Counted from the first letter of the stretch, positions 7,761 to 17,566 are shown. The stretch is 64,000 nt of DNA from Vibrio xiamenensis (GCF_900100015.1 NZ_FNDD01000013.1:62001-126000); one strand, 5' to 3'. Notes: a model not told the origin generated them from the letters alone. Made by a program: numbers and translations.

Positions 7761-9614
7761 ATGCACCGCTTAATTCGCTGTTTTTTATTGTTAATCACCG
7801 CGGCGCTCAGCGCTTTGCCAAGCTATGCTGCGTTTAACTCGCCAAGTTCTTCTCCGCTGGATGCACTCGCCAGCGGCGAGCATAAATTTGTCACCGTTGA
7901 CGAAGCATTTCCGTTTAATGCTTATCAGCAAGGCGACCGCATTTATCTCGATTGGCAAGTCAAACCCGGTTACTACCTATATCAAGAGCGCCTTAATTTT
8001 AGCGTGCAAAACGCCACCATTGGCGATGCAGAAATGGTGGATGGCACACCACATAAAGATGAGTTCTTTGGTGATGTTCACATCTATACCGAACCACTTT
8101 TTGTGCAAATTCCGCTGCAATCCGTTGCCGAAAACGGCGAGTTAATGATTCAGTATCAGGGCTGTGCCAAGGCAGGATTTTGTTATCCGCCTGAAACTCG
8201 CAGCTTAAAACTCAATGCGATTGCTAAATCGCCAACTGCAACATCAACCGCGACAGAAAAACCACGTCACGAAATCATTGCGCCAGTTCGACCAGGCGAA
8301 AAACAGCGTTTTGACCCTGCACGTTTTGACCCTGCAAAAGTGAATTCATCAACTGAGAGTTCATCTGAGCAATCCGGTCTTGCTTCGCAACTGGCTAAGC
8401 ATTGGTGGACACCATTTTTGTTTCTTGCATTGGGTGTTGGTTTAGCTTTCACTCCATGCGTTCTGCCGATGTATCCAATCCTCACTAGTATCGTACTCGG
8501 CAGTGGCAAACTGAGCCAAAAACGCGCTTTAGGGCTAGCGTTTATCTATGTACAAGGCATGGCACTGACCTACACCTTACTGGGGTTGGTCGTCGCATCC
8601 GCTGGGCTACAATTCCAAGCCGCGCTTCAACACCCTTACGTATTGATTGGCTTGAGTGTGCTGTTCATTGCGCTAGCGATGTCGATGTTTGGTCTCTACA
8701 CCATTCAACTACCTAGCAGAGTGCAAACTTGGTTAAATAATCTCAGTAATCAGCAGCAAGGCGGTCGCGTTTGGGGCGTTTTTGCCATGGGTGCGATTTC
8801 AGGATTGGTGTGCTCACCTTGCACCACCGCGCCGCTGTCTGGGGCATTGCTTTATGTCGCACAAAGTGGTGATTTGCTAACTGGCGCAGTGGCGCTCTAC
8901 GCTTTAGCGCTGGGCATGGGGATTCCATTAATCATCGCCGCGGTGTTTGGCAATAAACTGCTACCGAAAGCTGGCGATTGGATGAATCGCATCAAAACCT
9001 TGTTCGGCTTTGTTTTACTCGCGGCTCCGATTTTCTTGCTCGAGCGTTTAATTCCCGAGTTTTGGGCCACGCTACTGTGGTCAGCGCTTGGGCTTGCAGG
9101 CTTTGGCTGGCTATATCACGTCAAAAACAGTTTAACCTTTGGCGGTTGGAAACAAAGCCTGGTTGGCGTGCTTGCCATTCTCGGCCTCGTGGCTTCAGCA
9201 GTGCCAGTTGCTAACCTTTGGCTCTCACCTGCAAGTGAAAAAACTCAAGCCATTGCGTTCCATCGCATTAGCACACTTGAAGAGCTGAAACAGCAGCTTG
9301 ATCAAGCCAAACAAGCGCAAAAACCAGTGATGTTTGATTTTTATGCCGACTGGTGCGTTGCATGTAAAGAGTTTGAGAAATACACCTTTCATGAACCAAA
9401 CGTAGAAAACAAGCTAAAAGGCTTTGTTTTGTTACAAGCGGATGTCACGAAGAGCATGCCTAATGACATCGAATTAATGAGTTATATGAAAGTGCTCGGC
9501 CTGCCCACTATCGAGTTCTGGGATGCGCAAGGCAATCCTTTACCCAACGCACGCTTAACCGGATTTATCAAAGCGCAGCCATTTCTCGATCACCTCGAAA
9601 AACACGGTTTATAA
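7761..9614 (+). CDS. dsbD: Thiol:disulfide interchange protein DsbD
   Basis: A 617-residue inner-membrane protein that carries electrons from cytoplasmic thioredoxin to periplasmic DsbC, DsbG and CcmG. Order of parts: signal peptide ending LSALPSYA; periplasmic alpha domain with the redox pair in [11 protein letters not shown]; an eight-helix membrane domain with cysteines in TPCVLPMYP and CSPCTTAP; and a C-terminal periplasmic thioredoxin-like domain with [12 protein letters not shown]. All six catalytic cysteines are therefore present. The start at 7761 gives a compact signal peptide ([11 protein letters not shown]); an in-frame ATG at 7740 would add seven residues and has no better SD. The usual upstream neighbour cutA is missing. 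Confidence 0.95.
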   Translation: MHRLIRCFLLLITAALSALPSYAAFNSPSSSPLDALASGEHKFVTVDEAFPFNAYQQGDRIYLDWQVKPGYYLYQERLNFSVQNATIGDAEMVDGTPHKDEFFGDVHIYTEPLFVQIPLQSVAENGELMIQYQGCAKAGFCYPPETRSLKLNAIAKSPTATSTATEKPRHEIIAPVRPGEKQRFDPARFDPAKVNSSTESSSEQSGLASQLAKHWWTPFLFLALGVGLAFTPCVLPMYPILTSIVLGSGKLSQKRALGLAFIYVQGMALTYTLLGLVVASAGLQFQAALQHPYVLIGLSVLFIALAMSMFGLYTIQLPSRVQTWLNNLSNQQQGGRVWGVFAMGAISGLVCSPCTTAPLSGALLYVAQSGDLLTGAVALYALALGMGIPLIIAAVFGNKLLPKAGDWMNRIKTLFGFVLLAAPIFLLERLIPEFWATLLWSALGLAGFGWLYHVKNSLTFGGWKQSLVGVLAILGLVASAVPVANLWLSPASEKTQAIAFHRISTLEELKQQLDQAKQAQKPVMFDFYADWCVACKEFEKYTFHEPNVENKLKGFVLLQADVTKSMPNDIELMSYMKVLGLPTIEFWDAQGNPLPNARLTGFIKAQPFLDHLEKHGL

Positions 9615-9619
9615 ACGGT

Positions 9620-9651
9620 TTGGCACTGGTCGATGTACCAGTGCCAAGTTT
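9620..9651 (+). terminator. Terminator of dsbD
   Basis: TTGGCACTGGT (9620-9630) and ACCAGTGCCAA (9637-9647) form an 11-bp perfect stem with a 6-base loop, followed by GTTTT. Confidence 0.85.
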
Positions 9652-9770
9652 TATATGCAATTTTGATAATAAAAGTCGATTCAGTTCAGACTTTTAATCT
9701 GTCGACATTGTTCAATTTGTCAAAGCTGACAATAATTTCATTAACGAATTGGTTAAAAGAAATTAACGTC

Positions 9771-10409
9771 ATGGATTCTACCTATACCATCATCATCGCT
9801 GACGACCATCCACTGTTTCGCAATGCCTTGTTCCAGTCGGTTCACATGGCCATCAGTGGTGCCAATCTTCTGGAAGCCGATTCCTTAGACGCGCTATTAA
9901 CTTTGCTTAGCAAATCCGATATCGACCCAGACTTACTCCTGCTCGATCTTAAAATGCCTGGCGCCAATGGTATGTCTGGGCTGATTCAACTGCGGTCCGA
10001 ATATCCAGACTTACCCATTGTGGTGATTTCAGCCAGTGAAGAACCCGCGGTGGTGACCCAAGTGAAACGCCACGGCGCATTTGGTTTTATTCCTAAATCC
10101 AGCGACATGCGTGAACTGGTTAGTGCGCTCAATACTGTGCTCAATGGCGAACCTTTCTTTCCTGAAGAGCTAATTATCAACGCGCCAGAGAGTGACAACC
10201 TCAGCGACAAACTCGCCACCTTGACACCTCAGCAATATAAAGTGCTGACCATGCTGTCTGATGGCTTGCTCAACAAGCAGATCGCATACGAACTCAATGT
10301 TTCTGAAGCGACGATCAAAGCTCACATGACGGCAATCTTTCGCAAGTTAGATGTAAAAAACCGTACTCAAGCAGTAATTTTGCTTCAACAGCTTGAAACT
10401 CAACTCTAA
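9771..10409 (+). CDS. crbR: LuxR/FixJ-type response regulator, CrbR-like
   Basis: A 212-residue DNA-binding response regulator. The receiver domain has the acidic pair D11-D12 (IIIADDHPLF), the phosphoacceptor D59 (LLLLDLKMPG) and a conserved Lys in GFIPKSS. The C-terminal LuxR-type helix-turn-helix spans LTPQQYKVLTMLSDGLLNKQIAYELNVSEATIKAHM. In V. cholerae the regulator in this position, after dsbD, is CrbR, which with the sensor CrbS activates acs for acetate uptake (the acetate switch). Here crbS and acs are 4-14 kb downstream, supporting the assignment. The frame opens at 9633, but the ATG at 9771 gives the exact receiver-domain N-terminus. DNA targets cannot be read from this sequence. 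Confidence 0.85.
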   Translation: MDSTYTIIIADDHPLFRNALFQSVHMAISGANLLEADSLDALLTLLSKSDIDPDLLLLDLKMPGANGMSGLIQLRSEYPDLPIVVISASEEPAVVTQVKRHGAFGFIPKSSDMRELVSALNTVLNGEPFFPEELIINAPESDNLSDKLATLTPQQYKVLTMLSDGLLNKQIAYELNVSEATIKAHMTAIFRKLDVKNRTQAVILLQQLETQL

Positions 10410-10424
10410 ACCAAAGGTTCAGTG

Positions 10425-10445
10425 GGGAAATTGTTTCAATTTCCC
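10425..10445. terminator. Hairpin after crbR
   Basis: GGGAAATTG and CAATTTCCC form a 9-bp stem with a TTT loop, 15 bases after the crbR stop. There is no U-tract, so it is a probable 3'-end structure rather than a certain terminator. Confidence 0.5.
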
Positions 10446-10592
10446 TGACTTATAAACATCGCCTAATATTCACTCTAACTGATACACTATCCATTCACCT
10501 CAGCCATTATTTTGGCTTGTTTCATTTTATCTAATCTTCTTGAAGTCGTGCTTCAAAAGATGTGCCGCTCCTTTACTTATGGAGGCCTTTTA

Positions 10593-11216
10593 GTGTTGAG
10601 TATCTTGATCACGCAGTTTGTCGTACTTTGGGCGGTTATTGACCCTATTGGTACTGTCCCGGTCTATTTATCGCAAACCACGCATTTAACCACTAAACAG
10701 CGCCGCTTAGTCGCGCTCAAGGCCGTCGGCATTGCCACGGGAGTGTTACTGTTTTTTCTCATCGCGGGTCAGCTGCTACTTGAAGCGATGCAAATTCCAC
10801 TTCCTGCGTTTCAAGCCGCAGGCGGTTTAGTATTACTGCTGTTCGCCTTAACCATGATCTTTGGCGAAGGCAAACCGCAAAGCGAAACACGTTTATCGAC
10901 AGAAGTTCATCACAAAGAACTGGCAAACCTTGCAGTGTACCCACTAGCCATTCCTTCAATCGCATCTCCTGGCGCGATGATGGCGATTGTGATGCTCACC
11001 GATAACCATCGCTATGCGCTCACTGATCAAGCACTGACGGCCGGTGTTATGGTGTTTGTGCTATTGATTACGCTGGTTTTATTGATGGGTGCGAACAAAA
11101 TTCACCAGTGGATTGGCGATGTGGGCGCCGAAATCATCAGCCGTGTGATGGGGCTGATTCTCGCGGCGGTGGCGGTGAATAACCTGCTACTGGGGATTAA
11201 AAATTTTTATCTCTAA
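10593..11216 (+). CDS. MarC-family integral membrane protein
   Basis: A protein of about 207 residues of the MarC family (UPF0056), inner-membrane proteins of unknown function; the old multiple-antibiotic-resistance link is not supported for the family. Six hydrophobic segments are visible, starting ILITQFVVLWAVIDPIGTVPVYL, with the family motif DPIGTVPVY. No upstream ATG has a good SD. A GGAGG at 10581-10585 sits 7 bases before a GTG at 10593, which is preferred; the longer frame starts at 10512 and a TTG lies at 10596. A strong terminator follows. Nothing in the sequence ties it to acetate metabolism apart from position. Confidence 0.85.
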   Translation: MLSILITQFVVLWAVIDPIGTVPVYLSQTTHLTTKQRRLVALKAVGIATGVLLFFLIAGQLLLEAMQIPLPAFQAAGGLVLLLFALTMIFGEGKPQSETRLSTEVHHKELANLAVYPLAIPSIASPGAMMAIVMLTDNHRYALTDQALTAGVMVFVLLITLVLLMGANKIHQWIGDVGAEIISRVMGLILAAVAVNNLLLGIKNFYL

Positions 11217-11291
11217 AGCCTGTAGGCTGAATTAGACCTTTGGCTAATTTTACACTCCATTAACATTGCACTTTCTGAGCCTTGTTCACAT

Positions 11292-11316
11292 AAACGCCCG
11301 TTAATCGGGCGTTTTT
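11292..11316 (+). terminator. Terminator of the MarC-family gene
   Basis: AAACGCCCG / CGGGCGTTT stem of 9 bp, loop TTAAT, followed by further Ts. Confidence 0.9.
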
Positions 11317-11420
11317 CATATCTAGAGCCCGACTAAAGTTGAAAAGCGCTGTTGCACAACCCTTGCTATTGTAATTCCTGAAACATTTTATTAACAACAA
11401 TACATTCTAAGGAGACGGCA

Positions 11421-11684
11421 ATGGCGTTTGAAAGTCAGGAAAAAGCCAAGGCCTATTGGGACAAGAACGTAAAACTCATGGTGACCTTAATGGTGATCTG
11501 GTTTGTCGTATCTTTCGGCTGCGGCATTTTATTTGTCGATGTTCTGAATCAATTTCAACTTGGCGGCTACAAACTTGGTTTCTGGTTCGCTCAACAAGGT
11601 TCTATCTACGCATTTTTAGCCATCATATTCTACTACGCGTGGAAGATGCGTCAGATTGACCGCGAATTTAACGTGGACGAGTAA
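11421..11684 (+). CDS. Small subunit of VC_2705-type sodium:solute symporter (DUF4212)
   Basis: An 87-residue protein with two predicted helices (about residues 18-38 and 52-72), of the DUF4212 family that accompanies a particular class of sodium:solute symporters. It ends with KMRQIDREFNVDE, typical of the family. The symporter gene starts 12 bases after its stop, and both have strong SDs (TAAGGAGACGG and GTAAGGAGTC), so they form a tight operon. The role is presumed to be an accessory subunit of the transporter. It is analogous in layout to yjcH-actP of E. coli, where YjcH precedes the acetate permease. Confidence 0.9.
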   Translation: MAFESQEKAKAYWDKNVKLMVTLMVIWFVVSFGCGILFVDVLNQFQLGGYKLGFWFAQQGSIYAFLAIIFYYAWKMRQIDREFNVDE

Positions 11685-11696
11685 GGAGTCTTCGTC

Positions 11697-13424
11697 ATGG
11701 ATTTAAAAACCATCACTTATCTAGTCGTCGGGGCAACCTTCTTGCTCTACATCGGCATCGCAATCTGGGCTCGAGCGGGCTCAACCAAAGAGTTCTATGT
11801 CGCAGGCGGCGGGGTTAACCCAATTGCAAACGGCATGGCAACCGCAGCCGATTGGATGTCAGCGGCATCGTTTATTTCAATGGCCGGTCTGATTGCTTTC
11901 ATGGGTTACGGCGGTTCAGTATTCCTTATGGGATGGACAGGCGGCTACGTGCTTCTTGCACTGCTGCTCGCCCCTTACTTACGTAAATTCGGCAAATTTA
12001 CCGTGCCGGAGTTCGTCGGTGAACGCTTTTACTCTAACGCCGCGCGCGTGGTTGCCGTAGCATGTTTAATCATTGCGTCGGTCACATACGTTATCGGTCA
12101 GATGAAAGGGGTTGGCGTGGCGTTTGGTCGCTTCTTGGAAGTGGACTACGCGACCGGGCTTGGCATCGGTATGTGTATCGTGTTCATTTATGCCGTTATG
12201 GGCGGTATGAAAGGCATCACTTACACTCAGATTGCTCAATATTGCGTACTCATTCTTGCTTACACCATTCCAGCAATATTCATCTCTCTGCAGCTGACGG
12301 GTCATCCTTTGCCGCAAATTGGTCTCGGTAGCACCATGGCGGGTAGCGACCAATACTTGCTCGACCGACTCGATCAAGTGGTGACCGAACTCGGGTTTAG
12401 TGAATACACCACCCAAGTGCGGGGCGATACGCTCAACATGTTTGCTTACACCATGTCGCTAATGATCGGTACTGCGGGTCTGCCACACGTTATCATTCGC
12501 TTCTTCACCGTACCAAAAGTGCGTGATGCACGTACCTCTGCGGGCTGGGCACTGTTCTTCATTGCCATTCTATACACCACAGCACCTGCGGTTGCAGCGA
12601 TGGCACGTTTGAACTTAATGGATACCGTTAATCCAACACCAACCACTAACTTGGTGTATGACGAACGCCCTGATTGGTTCAAAAACTGGGAAAAAACCGG
12701 TCTGCTTAGCTTTGATGACAAAAATGGCGATGGCGCAATCCAATACACTTCTAGCGCAGCAACCAACGAGCTAAAAGTGGATAACGACATCATGGTATTG
12801 GCCAACCCAGAGATCGCGAAACTGCCAAATTGGGTCATCGCACTGGTTGCAGCAGGTGGCCTAGCGGCTGCACTTTCAACCGCAGCGGGTCTGCTACTGG
12901 CAATTTCATCAGCGATATCCCATGACTTGATTAAAGGGGTAATCAATCCAAATATCTCGGAGAAAAAAGAGCTGCTGGCGAGTCGCATTTCGATGGCGGT
13001 GGCGATTGCGGTCGCCGGGTATCTCGGCCTACACCCACCGGGCTTTGCCGCCGGTACGGTAGCCCTAGCCTTTGGTCTTGCTGCCTCATCGATTTTCCCA
13101 GCCTTGATGATGGGTATCTTTAGCAAGAACATTAACAAAGAGGGCGCTATCGCCGGTATGATCACAGGTATCAGTATCACTCTGTTCTACGTATTCCAAC
13201 ACAAAGGGATCCTATTTATTCCTGATTGGACTTACCTAGAAAGCTGGGGCAGCAACTGGTTCCTAGGTATTGAGCCAAACGCCTTTGGCGTGGTCGGTGC
13301 CATCTGTAACTTCATCGTTGCGTTTGCAGTGTCACGTGTAACAGCGGAAACACCACAAGAAGTCAAAGATTTGGTTGAGCATGTTCGCGTTCCAGCCGGT
13401 GCAGGTACAGCGCAATCTCACTAA
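11697..13424 (+). CDS. Sodium:solute symporter, VC_2705 subfamily (candidate acetate/monocarboxylate permease)
   Basis: A 575-residue SSS-family (SLC5-type) inner-membrane transporter with about 13 helices. Recognisable parts are the N-terminal region EFYVAGGGVNPIANGMATAADWMSAASF (quoted in part), the helix GLPHVIIRFFTVPKVRDARTS and the sodium-symporter region AAALSTAAGLLLAISSAISHD. An insertion near residues 305-365 with DKNGDG resembles a calcium-binding loop. The subfamily, named for V. cholerae VC_2705, is related to ActP. Its place between crbR and crbS makes acetate or another short monocarboxylate a reasonable substrate, but specificity is inferred. It is translated with the DUF4212 subunit. 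Confidence 0.88.
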   Translation: MDLKTITYLVVGATFLLYIGIAIWARAGSTKEFYVAGGGVNPIANGMATAADWMSAASFISMAGLIAFMGYGGSVFLMGWTGGYVLLALLLAPYLRKFGKFTVPEFVGERFYSNAARVVAVACLIIASVTYVIGQMKGVGVAFGRFLEVDYATGLGIGMCIVFIYAVMGGMKGITYTQIAQYCVLILAYTIPAIFISLQLTGHPLPQIGLGSTMAGSDQYLLDRLDQVVTELGFSEYTTQVRGDTLNMFAYTMSLMIGTAGLPHVIIRFFTVPKVRDARTSAGWALFFIAILYTTAPAVAAMARLNLMDTVNPTPTTNLVYDERPDWFKNWEKTGLLSFDDKNGDGAIQYTSSAATNELKVDNDIMVLANPEIAKLPNWVIALVAAGGLAAALSTAAGLLLAISSAISHDLIKGVINPNISEKKELLASRISMAVAIAVAGYLGLHPPGFAAGTVALAFGLAASSIFPALMMGIFSKNINKEGAIAGMITGISITLFYVFQHKGILFIPDWTYLESWGSNWFLGIEPNAFGVVGAICNFIVAFAVSRVTAETPQEVKDLVEHVRVPAGAGTAQSH

Positions 13425-13441
13425 TCTTGACCCTAAACCAC

Positions 13442-13466
13442 AAAAGCCCCGCACGGGGCTTTTTTA
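13442..13466 (+). terminator. Terminator of the symporter operon
   Basis: Stem AAAGCCCCG / CGGGGCTTT with a 2-base apex (so a slightly shorter stem in practice), followed by a T-run. Confidence 0.9.
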
Positions 13467-13520
13467 TTCAATGAATTGCTGTAATTTAGCCATTAAGACG
13501 TCGCCGCAAGGAAGCTAAAT

Positions 13521-14003
13521 ATGTTCAAAAACAAGCACTTTATCCTCGCCCTTTTGATTGCCCCGATTCTGTCAATTATCGCTTATGTCGGCACTGACTT
13601 AGCGGTCAGTGAAAAGCCGCAAAGCGCACAAGAAGGGGAAAGTTATAAACTCGCCAGTCAATCAAACTGTCGTTACACCAGTGGATTGTGCAACATGGAA
13701 AACGGCGATTTTAAACTTAAATTTCGTAGTGAATCGGTCAGCGAAGACAAACTGGTATTAAGCCTTTACTCCCAATACCCACTTGAAAATGCCCAGCTTT
13801 CTCTTGTCAGCGATCAGCAAAGTGCGGGCGAACCTGTCGCCATGCAACCCAGCGACGATGGCCATCAAAATTGGCAGTTAACATTACCCGCACCAAACGC
13901 CGATAGCGATTGGTTACGCGTGGTGGTCAAAGCCAACAACACCTTGTATTACGGCGAAACACAAACCAAGTTCGTCCACTACCAAACGTTACTCAATCAA
14001 TAA
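13521..14003 (+). CDS. Small exported or membrane-anchored protein of unknown function
   Basis: A 160-residue protein I cannot assign to a known family. It has one N-terminal hydrophobic segment (residues 7-27, FILALLIAPILSIIAYVGTDL) preceded by a basic start MFKNKH, so it is anchored or secreted; the rest is hydrophilic. Two cysteines lie close together (NCRYTSGLCNM) and could form a disulfide in the periplasm. The C-terminal half looks like a compact beta-rich domain. The SD is AAGGAAGC. It follows the symporter terminator and is convergent with crbS. The conserved-looking position suggests a link to the transporter or sensor, but this is only inference. Confidence 0.75.
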   Translation: MFKNKHFILALLIAPILSIIAYVGTDLAVSEKPQSAQEGESYKLASQSNCRYTSGLCNMENGDFKLKFRSESVSEDKLVLSLYSQYPLENAQLSLVSDQQSAGEPVAMQPSDDGHQNWQLTLPAPNADSDWLRVVVKANNTLYYGETQTKFVHYQTLLNQ

Positions 14004-14018
14004 ATTCTAGGCTGCGGC

Positions 14019-14044
14019 ACTATGCCGCAGTACTATGCCGCAGT
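14019..14044. repeat. 13-bp tandem duplication at the crbS stop codon
   Basis: ACTATGCCGCAGT occurs twice in direct tandem (14019-14031 and 14032-14044). The second copy contains the crbS stop codon and last codons. The first copy supplies the arm TGCCGCAG, which pairs with CTGCGGCA at 14012-14019 to make an 8-bp hairpin between the convergent genes. Confidence 0.85.
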
Positions 14045-17000
14045 CACTCGATTTAGCACCGCGCGCAATTTCAAAGGCTTGACTGGTTTGGCAATAAAGC
14101 TAAATCGCTGCGCTGCGATGGTTTCCAGCATCTCTTCCGTGCGGTCAGCACTGATAATCACACCGATAAAACGTTCGCCCATGCGCAGGCGACACTGCTG
14201 CAACACTTCAAGCCCAGTGCGGCCATCGTCCAAACGGTAATCCGACAGCACCACTTGCGGCTGCCACTGGTCATCTAAGCACTGCAAACTCTCCACAATG
14301 TCATGCGCCAAACGCACATCACAGCCCCAGCGCGATAACAAATTATCCATTCCAAGTAGAATATCTGGCTCGTTATCCACACACAGTACTCGCACACCTT
14401 GCAAATCATGGGAGGCATTTGGCGAAGGTTCAGAGACAGGAATCGCTTCCACCGCATCCACTCTTGGCAGCGTGATAGAAAAGACGCTACCTTGTCCCGG
14501 CCAAGAACGCATCGAAATGTCATGGCCAAGCACATGAGCAATGCCTTTTGAAATTGCCAACCCAAGCCCAAGCCCTTGATCCGAACGCACTTGTGAGCCG
14601 CGATTAAACTCTTCAAAGATCTCTTGCTGCTTATCTTGTTCAATACCGATGCCGTTATCCCACACATCGATGCGCACTTGCTCGCCACAGCGTCTAACCC
14701 CTAGCAACACTTTACCCTGCGGGTTATAACGAAACGCGTTGGTGAGGAAATTTTGCACCACGCGGCGCAACAATTTAGGGTCAGAATTGACCAACAACGA
14801 GGAAGAAACCATTTTAAACTCAACCTGTTGCTGGCGAGCCAGCGCGCTGAATTCAGCGTTGAGGTTAGTCAGTACATCGTGAATTGGGAAACGGCGCGGA
14901 TTGACATCGAGCTTGCCCGATTCAAGGCGCGAGATGTCCAGCAAGTCACCAATCAAATCTTCAGCAGCACCAAGCGCGCTCTCAATGTGTTCGGCGAGTG
15001 TTTTGGTTTGCGTGTCTGGTGCCACTTCAGAAAATGAAGAAGCGAACAGCCGAGCAGCATTGAGTGGCTGCATTAAATCGTGGCTCACCGCCGCCAAAAA
15101 TCGCGACTTGGATTGCGATTCCAGTTCAGAGCGTTGATTCGCGGCCACCAACTGTTTATTCAATGTTTCGAGCTTTTGAGTACGGTCTTTAACTCGCTCT
15201 TCCAGAGTTTCATTGGCTTGTTGCAACGCCCGCTCGGCATCGCGAAACACGGTGATATCAGTAAAGCTCATCACAAAACCGCCGCCTGGCATAGGGTTAC
15301 CTTGCACTTCTATCACTCGCCCATCCGGGCGAATACGTGACGAGGTATGACGAGAGCCTTGTTCCAGATGGTAAATTCGCCGCCGCACATGATCTTCCGG
15401 GTCGCCCGGACCGCACAAACCTTGCTGCGCATTATGGCGAATCACGTCGGCAATCGGCCTACCGACTTGAATCAGCCCCGGCGGAAAATCAAACAGTTCA
15501 AGATAGCGCTGATTCCACGCCACCAGCCGCAATTGTTTATCCACCACCGCAATGCCTTGACCAATATGTTCAATCGCGCCTTGCAATAAGCCACGACTAA
15601 AGTCGTACAACTCGGACGCTTCATCGACAATCGTCGCCACTTCTTCAAGCTGCATATTGCGCCCTTGCAGCGCCGAAGTCAGAACTAACTTCGCCGAAGA
15701 GGCGCCAAATACGCCGGCCAATACCCGTTCGGTATGACGAATTAAAGAGGAAGGAGCTTGCTGGTTGGGCATTAAGGTTTCGCGCTGCTGACTCCAGTAT
15801 TGACGAAATGCCACTCGCACTCGCGAGCGACCAACAAACCGCGACGCCAGCATCTCTAGCTCCCCGACGGTCACACGGCTTTGATACAAACTGATGTTTT
15901 CGCTTTCCGGCAGCGGCGTACCGACAAAAGCGGCGGATTGTAAACGCTCACTTAAGCTTGAGCGGGTAAGTAACGAGACAATCACATAGCACAGCGCATT
16001 GAGCATCACGCTGGAAATCATACCCCAGTCGGCGCTATCAATCCCCCAACTGGCCAGTATTTTCGGCGGTGTAATCACCCATAACAGCGGGTTGGTCTCG
16101 GCGTTACCGGCCAAAATTCCGGTTTGCGACATTAAGGTAATTAGCCACAGAGTGAAACCAAAACCCAACCCGACATACACACCTTTGCGATTGCCCAAGC
16201 GCCAGTACATACCGCCAATTAACGCTGGCGCAAATTGGGTAATCGCCGCAAACGAGAGAAAACCGATCGCCGATAACGACTGAATTCCGTCCAGCGCTTG
16301 ATAGAAAAACCACGCGCCAAGCAAAATCAGCACGATTAGAGCGCGGCGAATCATCAATAAAAAGCGCGAGAAATGACGATGATTACGCTGCGACAGTTTC
16401 ATTCTTCGCAGCAATAGCGGCATCACCATGTCGTTGGTGACCATGATTGCTAGCGCAATGGTTGAAACAATCACCATGCCGCTGGCGGCCGACGTTCCGC
16501 CAAGAAATGCAAACAGTGCAATATTCTCGGCGCCAACATGCATCGGAATGCTGACCACATACGTGTCTGCCAAACTGTCTGGCAAAATGCCCTGACCGAC
16601 CCAAGCAATCGGCAATACAAATAAGCCGATCAAGATGAGGTAAAGGGGAAAGACCCAGCGCGCGGTGTGTAAGTCTTGCGCGCGTTCGTTTTCGACAATC
16701 ATGGTGTGAAACTGGCGTGGTAAACACAGCAGCGCCATCATGGTCAGTAGCGTATGAATCAGCAATGTTGGTAGGTTTGGCGCTTGATAGGTTGAAGAAA
16801 TAATCTGATTAAAACTGAAACTGGTATCGCTCATGCCAAGGCTTAAGATAAAGCCCCCTACCAGCAAAAATGCCACCAGTTTGACGATCGATTCAAATGC
16901 AATCGCCATCATCATGCCACGGTGATGCTCGGTATTATCAATATGGCGCGTACCAAATAAAATGGTAAACACCGCCAGCGCAGCAACCACAAACAGCGAC

Positions 17001-17473
17001 ACATCACCACCATCGGCGCCCACTTGCTGGGTGAAATCCGGCGCTATGATGTCTAGCCCCATGGTCACCGCGCGCAGTTGCAAAGCGATATAAGGCAGAA
17101 TGCCGATCACTGCAATAAAGGTGATTGCCACCGCCAAACCTTGTGATTTGCCGTATCTGGCAGCAATAAAGTCGGCAATCGACGTTATGTGTTCGCGCTT
17201 AGCGATCAAAATCAGGCGCGCCAAGATACGCCAGCCAAGCGTGAACACCAAAATCGGAGCCAAATAAATCGGTAGAAATGACCAAGGGTTAGCAGCCGCT
17301 TGGCCAACAGTGCCAAAGAAGGTCCACGAGGTGCAGTACACTGCAATCGACAAGCTGTACATCCAAGGACGCCACTGCGCGAGCCATCCTTTGCGCTTAT
17401 CGCCGTACCACGCAATCAAAAACAGAATGCCTAGATACGCCAAAGAGACTGGAATCACAAACCATCCTTGCAT
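14033..17473 (-). CDS. crbS: Hybrid sensor: SLC5-type transporter fused to histidine kinase and receiver, CrbS-like
   Basis: An 1146-residue membrane sensor. The first 500 or so residues are an SSS/SLC5 symporter-like domain with about 13 helices (MQGWFVIPVSLAYLGILFL, CTSWTFFGTVGQAAANPWS). A linker, a PAS domain (about 640-750, with GQGIAVVDKQLRLVAWNQRYLELF in outline) and a coiled coil follow. The kinase has the phosphoacceptor H798 (AAVSHDLMQPLN) and ATPase boxes DNGIGI and GLGLGLAI. A C-terminal receiver domain has phosphoacceptor D1078 (VVLSDYRLDDG). This architecture is CrbS, the V. cholerae sensor that with CrbR activates acs. Whether the transporter part moves acetate or only senses it is not shown by sequence. 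It is transcribed away from acs. Confidence 0.92.
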   Translation of the reverse strand: MQGWFVIPVSLAYLGILFLIAWYGDKRKGWLAQWRPWMYSLSIAVYCTSWTFFGTVGQAAANPWSFLPIYLAPILVFTLGWRILARLILIAKREHITSIADFIAARYGKSQGLAVAITFIAVIGILPYIALQLRAVTMGLDIIAPDFTQQVGADGGDVSLFVVAALAVFTILFGTRHIDNTEHHRGMMMAIAFESIVKLVAFLLVGGFILSLGMSDTSFSFNQIISSTYQAPNLPTLLIHTLLTMMALLCLPRQFHTMIVENERAQDLHTARWVFPLYLILIGLFVLPIAWVGQGILPDSLADTYVVSIPMHVGAENIALFAFLGGTSAASGMVIVSTIALAIMVTNDMVMPLLLRRMKLSQRNHRHFSRFLLMIRRALIVLILLGAWFFYQALDGIQSLSAIGFLSFAAITQFAPALIGGMYWRLGNRKGVYVGLGFGFTLWLITLMSQTGILAGNAETNPLLWVITPPKILASWGIDSADWGMISSVMLNALCYVIVSLLTRSSLSERLQSAAFVGTPLPESENISLYQSRVTVGELEMLASRFVGRSRVRVAFRQYWSQQRETLMPNQQAPSSLIRHTERVLAGVFGASSAKLVLTSALQGRNMQLEEVATIVDEASELYDFSRGLLQGAIEHIGQGIAVVDKQLRLVAWNQRYLELFDFPPGLIQVGRPIADVIRHNAQQGLCGPGDPEDHVRRRIYHLEQGSRHTSSRIRPDGRVIEVQGNPMPGGGFVMSFTDITVFRDAERALQQANETLEERVKDRTQKLETLNKQLVAANQRSELESQSKSRFLAAVSHDLMQPLNAARLFASSFSEVAPDTQTKTLAEHIESALGAAEDLIGDLLDISRLESGKLDVNPRRFPIHDVLTNLNAEFSALARQQQVEFKMVSSSLLVNSDPKLLRRVVQNFLTNAFRYNPQGKVLLGVRRCGEQVRIDVWDNGIGIEQDKQQEIFEEFNRGSQVRSDQGLGLGLAISKGIAHVLGHDISMRSWPGQGSVFSITLPRVDAVEAIPVSEPSPNASHDLQGVRVLCVDNEPDILLGMDNLLSRWGCDVRLAHDIVESLQCLDDQWQPQVVLSDYRLDDGRTGLEVLQQCRLRMGERFIGVIISADRTEEMLETIAAQRFSFIAKPVKPLKLRAVLNRVTAA

Positions 17474-17496
17474 TGCTAACCCTCAGTTTTTCCCAT

Positions 17497-17527
17497 AAAA
17501 AAACTCCCCCAGCGAGGAGGAGTTTTT
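17497..17527 (-). terminator. Terminator of the MFS transporter gene
   Basis: On the minus strand AAAAACTCC pairs with GGAGTTTTT around a GC-rich loop and is followed by Ts. It lies between the MFS gene and crbS, so crbS has its own promoter or receives limited readthrough. Confidence 0.8.
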
Positions 17528-17566
17528 ATTTAACTAAGGAGTCGGTTTAAACACAACGCAGCAACT

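Noticed and set aside
11333..11339. CTAAAGT shared by the upstream regions of the symporter (11333) and acs (21483), considered as a CrbR site.
   Set aside because: A single 7-base match between two regions of about 100 bases is expected by chance.
12446..13180. A 244-codon minus-strand open frame within the symporter gene.
   Set aside because: Ala/Ile/Arg-rich antisense shadow of a highly hydrophobic protein; no SD or known domain.
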